Shown here: in pieces, positions 5,740 to 7,847 of the stretch
How positions within the stretch are numbered: the first letter of the stretch is position 1
Layout: each line of letters starts with the position of its first letter
Assembly: GCA_003545655.1 (NCBI GenBank)
Contig: DODJ01000070.1
Coordinates: forward strand, 1-7,847
Reading direction: 5' to 3'
Source: Candidatus Saccharimonadota bacterium
GTDB lineage: Bacteria; Patescibacteriota; Saccharimonadia; Saccharimonadales; Saccharimonadaceae
Length of the DNA: 7,847 nt
The notes under the pieces: model-generated
The model's input: the letters and a program-made list of their open reading frames with translations, nothing else
What the model was told of the DNA's origin: nothing
The model's database searches: none
Program-made: the position numbers and the translations under genes

Positions 5740-6288
5740 ATGTCAAAAAACCGATACGATTCATCCCGCCAATGGTACGCCATTCATACCTACAGTGGCT
5801 ACGAAGAGAAAGTCGCCGACAGTATTCGCCAGCGTATTAATGCTGTAGACATGGCTGACAAGATTTTCGATGTCATGGTGCCAAAAGAAAAGCAAATTGA
5901 AATTAAGAACGGTAAACGCAAGGTAGTCGAGAAAAAGATATTCCAAGGCTATGCGCTTGTTGAAATGAAACTTACCGACGAAACCTGGTACATTGTACGC
6001 AACACACCTGGTGTCACTGGGTTTGTAGGCACAAGTACACAACCAACGCCTGTTTCCGACCAAGAGATTAGCAAAATTAAGAAGCGTATGGGCGTTGAAG
6101 ACCCTAAGCACCACATTGATTTTGCTGAAGGCGAAGTAGTAAGCATTACCGACGGGCCATTTAAAGGCTTTGACGGCTCTATTTCTGAAATCGACACCCA
6201 AAAGGGTAAGGTGAAGGTAATGGTAAGCATGTTTGGCCGTGATACTTCGGTTGAGCTTGATGCGCTTCAGGTGAAGAAAGTTTCATAA
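5740..6288 (+). CDS. nusG: Transcription termination/antitermination factor NusG
   Basis: 182 residues, the normal NusG length. The NGN domain (about 10-115) opens with QWYAIHTYSGYEEKV (11-25) and contains VMVPKEK (45-51), KKIFQGYALVEM (65-76) and NTPGVTGFVG (88-97), which bind the RNA polymerase clamp. A linker of about 15 residues leads to the KOW domain (about 128-181), with FAEGEVVSITDGPFKGFDG (128-146), VKVMVSMFGR (158-167) and the closing VELDALQVKKV. The KOW domain contacts Rho or ribosomal protein S10/NusE. NusG increases polymerase processivity and couples transcription to translation. It is the second gene of the secE operon and is followed by a strong terminator 11 nt after its stop. 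The rplK-rplA genes that usually come next are not here. All expected motifs are present. Confidence 0.97.
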   Translation: MSKNRYDSSRQWYAIHTYSGYEEKVADSIRQRINAVDMADKIFDVMVPKEKQIEIKNGKRKVVEKKIFQGYALVEMKLTDETWYIVRNTPGVTGFVGTSTQPTPVSDQEISKIKKRMGVEDPKHHIDFAEGEVVSITDGPFKGFDGSISEIDTQKGKVKVMVSMFGRDTSVELDALQVKKVS

Positions 6289-6299
6289 TATATGATATA

Positions 6300-6331
6300 A
6301 AAAAGACCGCACGGATAGATGCGGTCTTTTT
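6300..6331. terminator. Bidirectional intrinsic terminator between nusG and the right-edge gene
   Basis: AAAAAGACCGCA pairs with TGCGGTCTTTTT in a 12-bp stem around an 8-nt loop (6312-6319). The GC-rich core (GACCGCA/TGCGGTC) is flanked by A and T runs, so on either strand the hairpin is followed by a U-run. It can end the secE-nusG transcript from the left and the minus-strand gene (ending at 6348) from the right. Confidence 0.92.
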
Positions 6332-6347
6332 CTATATCTACTGCGGA

Positions 6348-7847
6348 TTAGGCGTCCACATGCTCCAATGTCGACACAATGTAGTCAATAACCTTGTCCC
6401 GATGTTGCTCACCGTACGGTGCGGCAGATGAGTGGATGATGCGCTTACCGCCCAATTCACGCAGGTCACGCTTGTTCATTACAAGCATCTCTAGCCAAGT
6501 GCCCGGTGCGTTTTCGACATCAACGACATACGTTGCGTTACCGGTCATCGGACTTTCAGCAACGGCAAATTCTCGGCCATATAGGTTAAATACGAGTGTG
6601 TAGTACACTTCGCCGTATTCCTTCTCTTCGTCCGTTTCCTTTGATTCCGAACCCGCGCTCTTTAGCCGTGAGCGGTACAGCTTGCCGCCGAAATCCTTAT
6701 GCAGAAGTATGAGGTCTTCGAATTTACGCCAGTTTATACGGTCTGCATGCTCTTCGCCCAGTTCCTTAAGTTGCGCAACAAGGGTCTCCTGCGTCATTTC
6801 GGGCGGCAGTACGACCTCATCGAGTTGATCAACAATTGTGCGCAGCGTATCAAGTTCCTGAAACGCCTCACTCGACTGGCTAACCTCTACCTCAACGGCT
6901 TCTACTGGAACGGCCGGGATAGTAGTAAATACTGCTTCAATTTCTTCGATATTTTTTGGCTCGTAGATGTCTTCATCGTCCTTGGGCTCGACGGACGGAA
7001 CTTCACTTTTGATATCGATAGATTCCACATACTCTTGCTCAGATTCGGTGAATAAGGTTTTTCGCAGGCGTTCAACGACATTGGAACCGTCGCCGTTCGG
7101 CCAATATTCCCGCAACGACTCCGAAAGACGATCCCAACCATTCGTAATCAATTCAAGCTGACTTTGAAGATCAAATAGAGCAAATTTTCGTGCCATATAT
7201 CGAGCATCCGCATAGTTCTTGTAGGTTTCAGTGAATTCGTCTATACGTGCTGCGATATGCGCCTGCGCTTCAAGACCTTGGCTCATCTCGTCGCGTGCAA
7301 GGTTGACATCAGTCTTCGCGGCTTCATCCAGTCGTTGAACGACTCCGAGTCTCCGGACAGCATCGATCTTATCGACGCCATTCTCAACTACGAGCGAGCG
7401 CATTAGATGAGAGAAGCCATTCTCTCTCCAGCTCTTTGCTTTTTGCGTCCAATAAGCATTAAACGTATCAATGGAGGTTTCGATCGCCTGCGCAAGTTCA
7501 ATAGCAGACTCGGGAAGGGGCTCGATGATCATTTCAACTTCACCGGTACTCGCCTTTTCATACGCAGGCTTCTCTTTTGGCGCGAGCGGCTCATCCAGCT
7601 GTTCAGACTTCACTGAAGCAATAGGCTTGATATCGTGAGGAAAATATCCGATAAGCTGTTTGGTGATTGACTCGACCGCATGTGATATCTTGCTTAATTG
7701 GCTATGCGCCATAGGATGATCTTCTCTCTGCTGAATCTCTTTTAGCGCCAGTATGACATCGCCTCCAGCCTCATAGGTGCCTTGAAGATTAGAAGACCTA
7801 AGCTCCGAAACCGCGCTTGTCAATTCATACATAAGCCGTGACCCATT
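6348..7847 (-). CDS. Large acidic helical protein of unknown function, 5' end beyond the window
   Basis: The frame is open to the right edge, with 499 visible residues; an ATG at 7832 could be the start but nothing like a promoter or Shine-Dalgarno can be checked. Numbering from that ATG: residues 1-65 are helical; 70-108 are a Pro/Glu/Lys-rich linker; about 110-262 are a long helical block with two Trp-rich spots (FNAYWTQKAKSWRENGF, 124-140; REYWPNGDG, 241-249); about 262-325 are a very acidic linker; 324-360 are helical. The last 130 residues look like a folded alpha/beta domain: a pair of strands (EVYYTLVFNLYGREFAVAES, 408-427), TGNATYVVDVE (430-440), TWLEMLVMNKRDLRELGGKR (445-464) and IIHSSAAP (465-472). 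No signal peptide, membrane segment or catalytic motif is visible, so it is probably cytoplasmic, subject to the missing start. I do not recognise the family. It converges on secE-nusG and shares their terminator. Confidence 0.85.
   Translation of the reverse strand, partial: NGSRLMYELTSAVSELRSSNLQGTYEAGGDVILALKEIQQREDHPMAHSQLSKISHAVESITKQLIGYFPHDIKPIASVKSEQLDEPLAPKEKPAYEKASTGEVEMIIEPLPESAIELAQAIETSIDTFNAYWTQKAKSWRENGFSHLMRSLVVENGVDKIDAVRRLGVVQRLDEAAKTDVNLARDEMSQGLEAQAHIAARIDEFTETYKNYADARYMARKFALFDLQSQLELITNGWDRLSESLREYWPNGDGSNVVERLRKTLFTESEQEYVESIDIKSEVPSVEPKDDEDIYEPKNIEEIEAVFTTIPAVPVEAVEVEVSQSSEAFQELDTLRTIVDQLDEVVLPPEMTQETLVAQLKELGEEHADRINWRKFEDLILLHKDFGGKLYRSRLKSAGSESKETDEEKEYGEVYYTLVFNLYGREFAVAESPMTGNATYVVDVENAPGTWLEMLVMNKRDLRELGGKRIIHSSAAPYGEQHRDKVIDYIVSTLEHVDA

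Noticed and set aside
5761..6201. Minus-strand open frame of 146 codons opposite nusG
   Set aside because: nusG is certain on the plus strand; the antisense product has no recognisable pattern and no start signals.
6699..7055. Plus-strand open frame of 118 codons inside the right-edge gene
   Set aside because: Lies wholly opposite the long minus-strand frame, with no ribosome site; composition looks like an antisense shadow.
1..7847. tRNA, rRNA, CRISPR array, insertion sequence or prophage signs
   Set aside because: No cloverleaf-like stretch, spaced direct repeats, transposase motifs or terminal inverted repeats were seen; coding sequence fills nearly all of the window.

Overview
The window carries eight protein-coding genes packed almost without gaps. 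No RNA gene, mobile element or CRISPR array was seen. Four things point to a small-genome bacterium of the Candidate Phyla Radiation (Patescibacteria), most plausibly a Saccharibacteria (TM7)-type lineage: the tight packing, the apparent leaderless start sites, a secreted two-cysteine coiled-coil protein of a kind I associate with Patescibacteria, and a Lys/Ala-rich N-terminal extension on SecE. This placement rests on gene style, not on a marker phylogeny. UGA is a normal stop here (the glycosyltransferase ends in TGA), which argues against the UGA-recoding Gracilibacteria/Absconditabacteria.

Layout. (1) 2-1213, plus strand: the 3' part of an exported helical protein, followed after 3 nt by a single-pass membrane protein with a long Pro/Ala/Ser/Glu-rich arm and an acidic tail. 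They look like a cell-envelope pair. (2) 1258-2538, plus strand: a two-gene unit with its own promoter, encoding a P-loop AAA_33-type kinase-like protein and a YgjP/DUF45 zinc metallopeptidase. (3) 2576-4216, plus strand: a membrane-bound PAS histidine kinase with no response regulator beside it. (4) 4179-5306, minus strand: a membrane-anchored family 2 glycosyltransferase that converges on the kinase and overlaps its coding end by 38 bp. (5) 5408-6288, plus strand: secE-nusG, divergent from the glycosyltransferase, closed by a strong hairpin terminator that can work in both directions. (6) 6348-7847, minus strand: a large acidic, helical protein of unknown function running off the right edge.

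How it works together. secE-nusG is housekeeping (Sec translocon and transcription elongation). The kinase, glycosyltransferase, exported helical protein and single-pass protein all act at the membrane or surface, but nothing in the sequence joins them into one pathway. The clearest non-routine signal is in the control regions. Three promoter-proximal genes (AAA_33 protein, histidine kinase, glycosyltransferase) have a -10 hexamer only 7-10 nt before ATG and no Shine-Dalgarno, as expected for leaderless mRNAs. Operon-internal genes, and secE with its longer leader, have good Shine-Dalgarno sequences. secE-nusG also has a perfect 7-bp inverted repeat in its leader or promoter. I see no convincing new multi-gene system. 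The most open coding targets are the right-edge protein and the AAA_33/YgjP pair.
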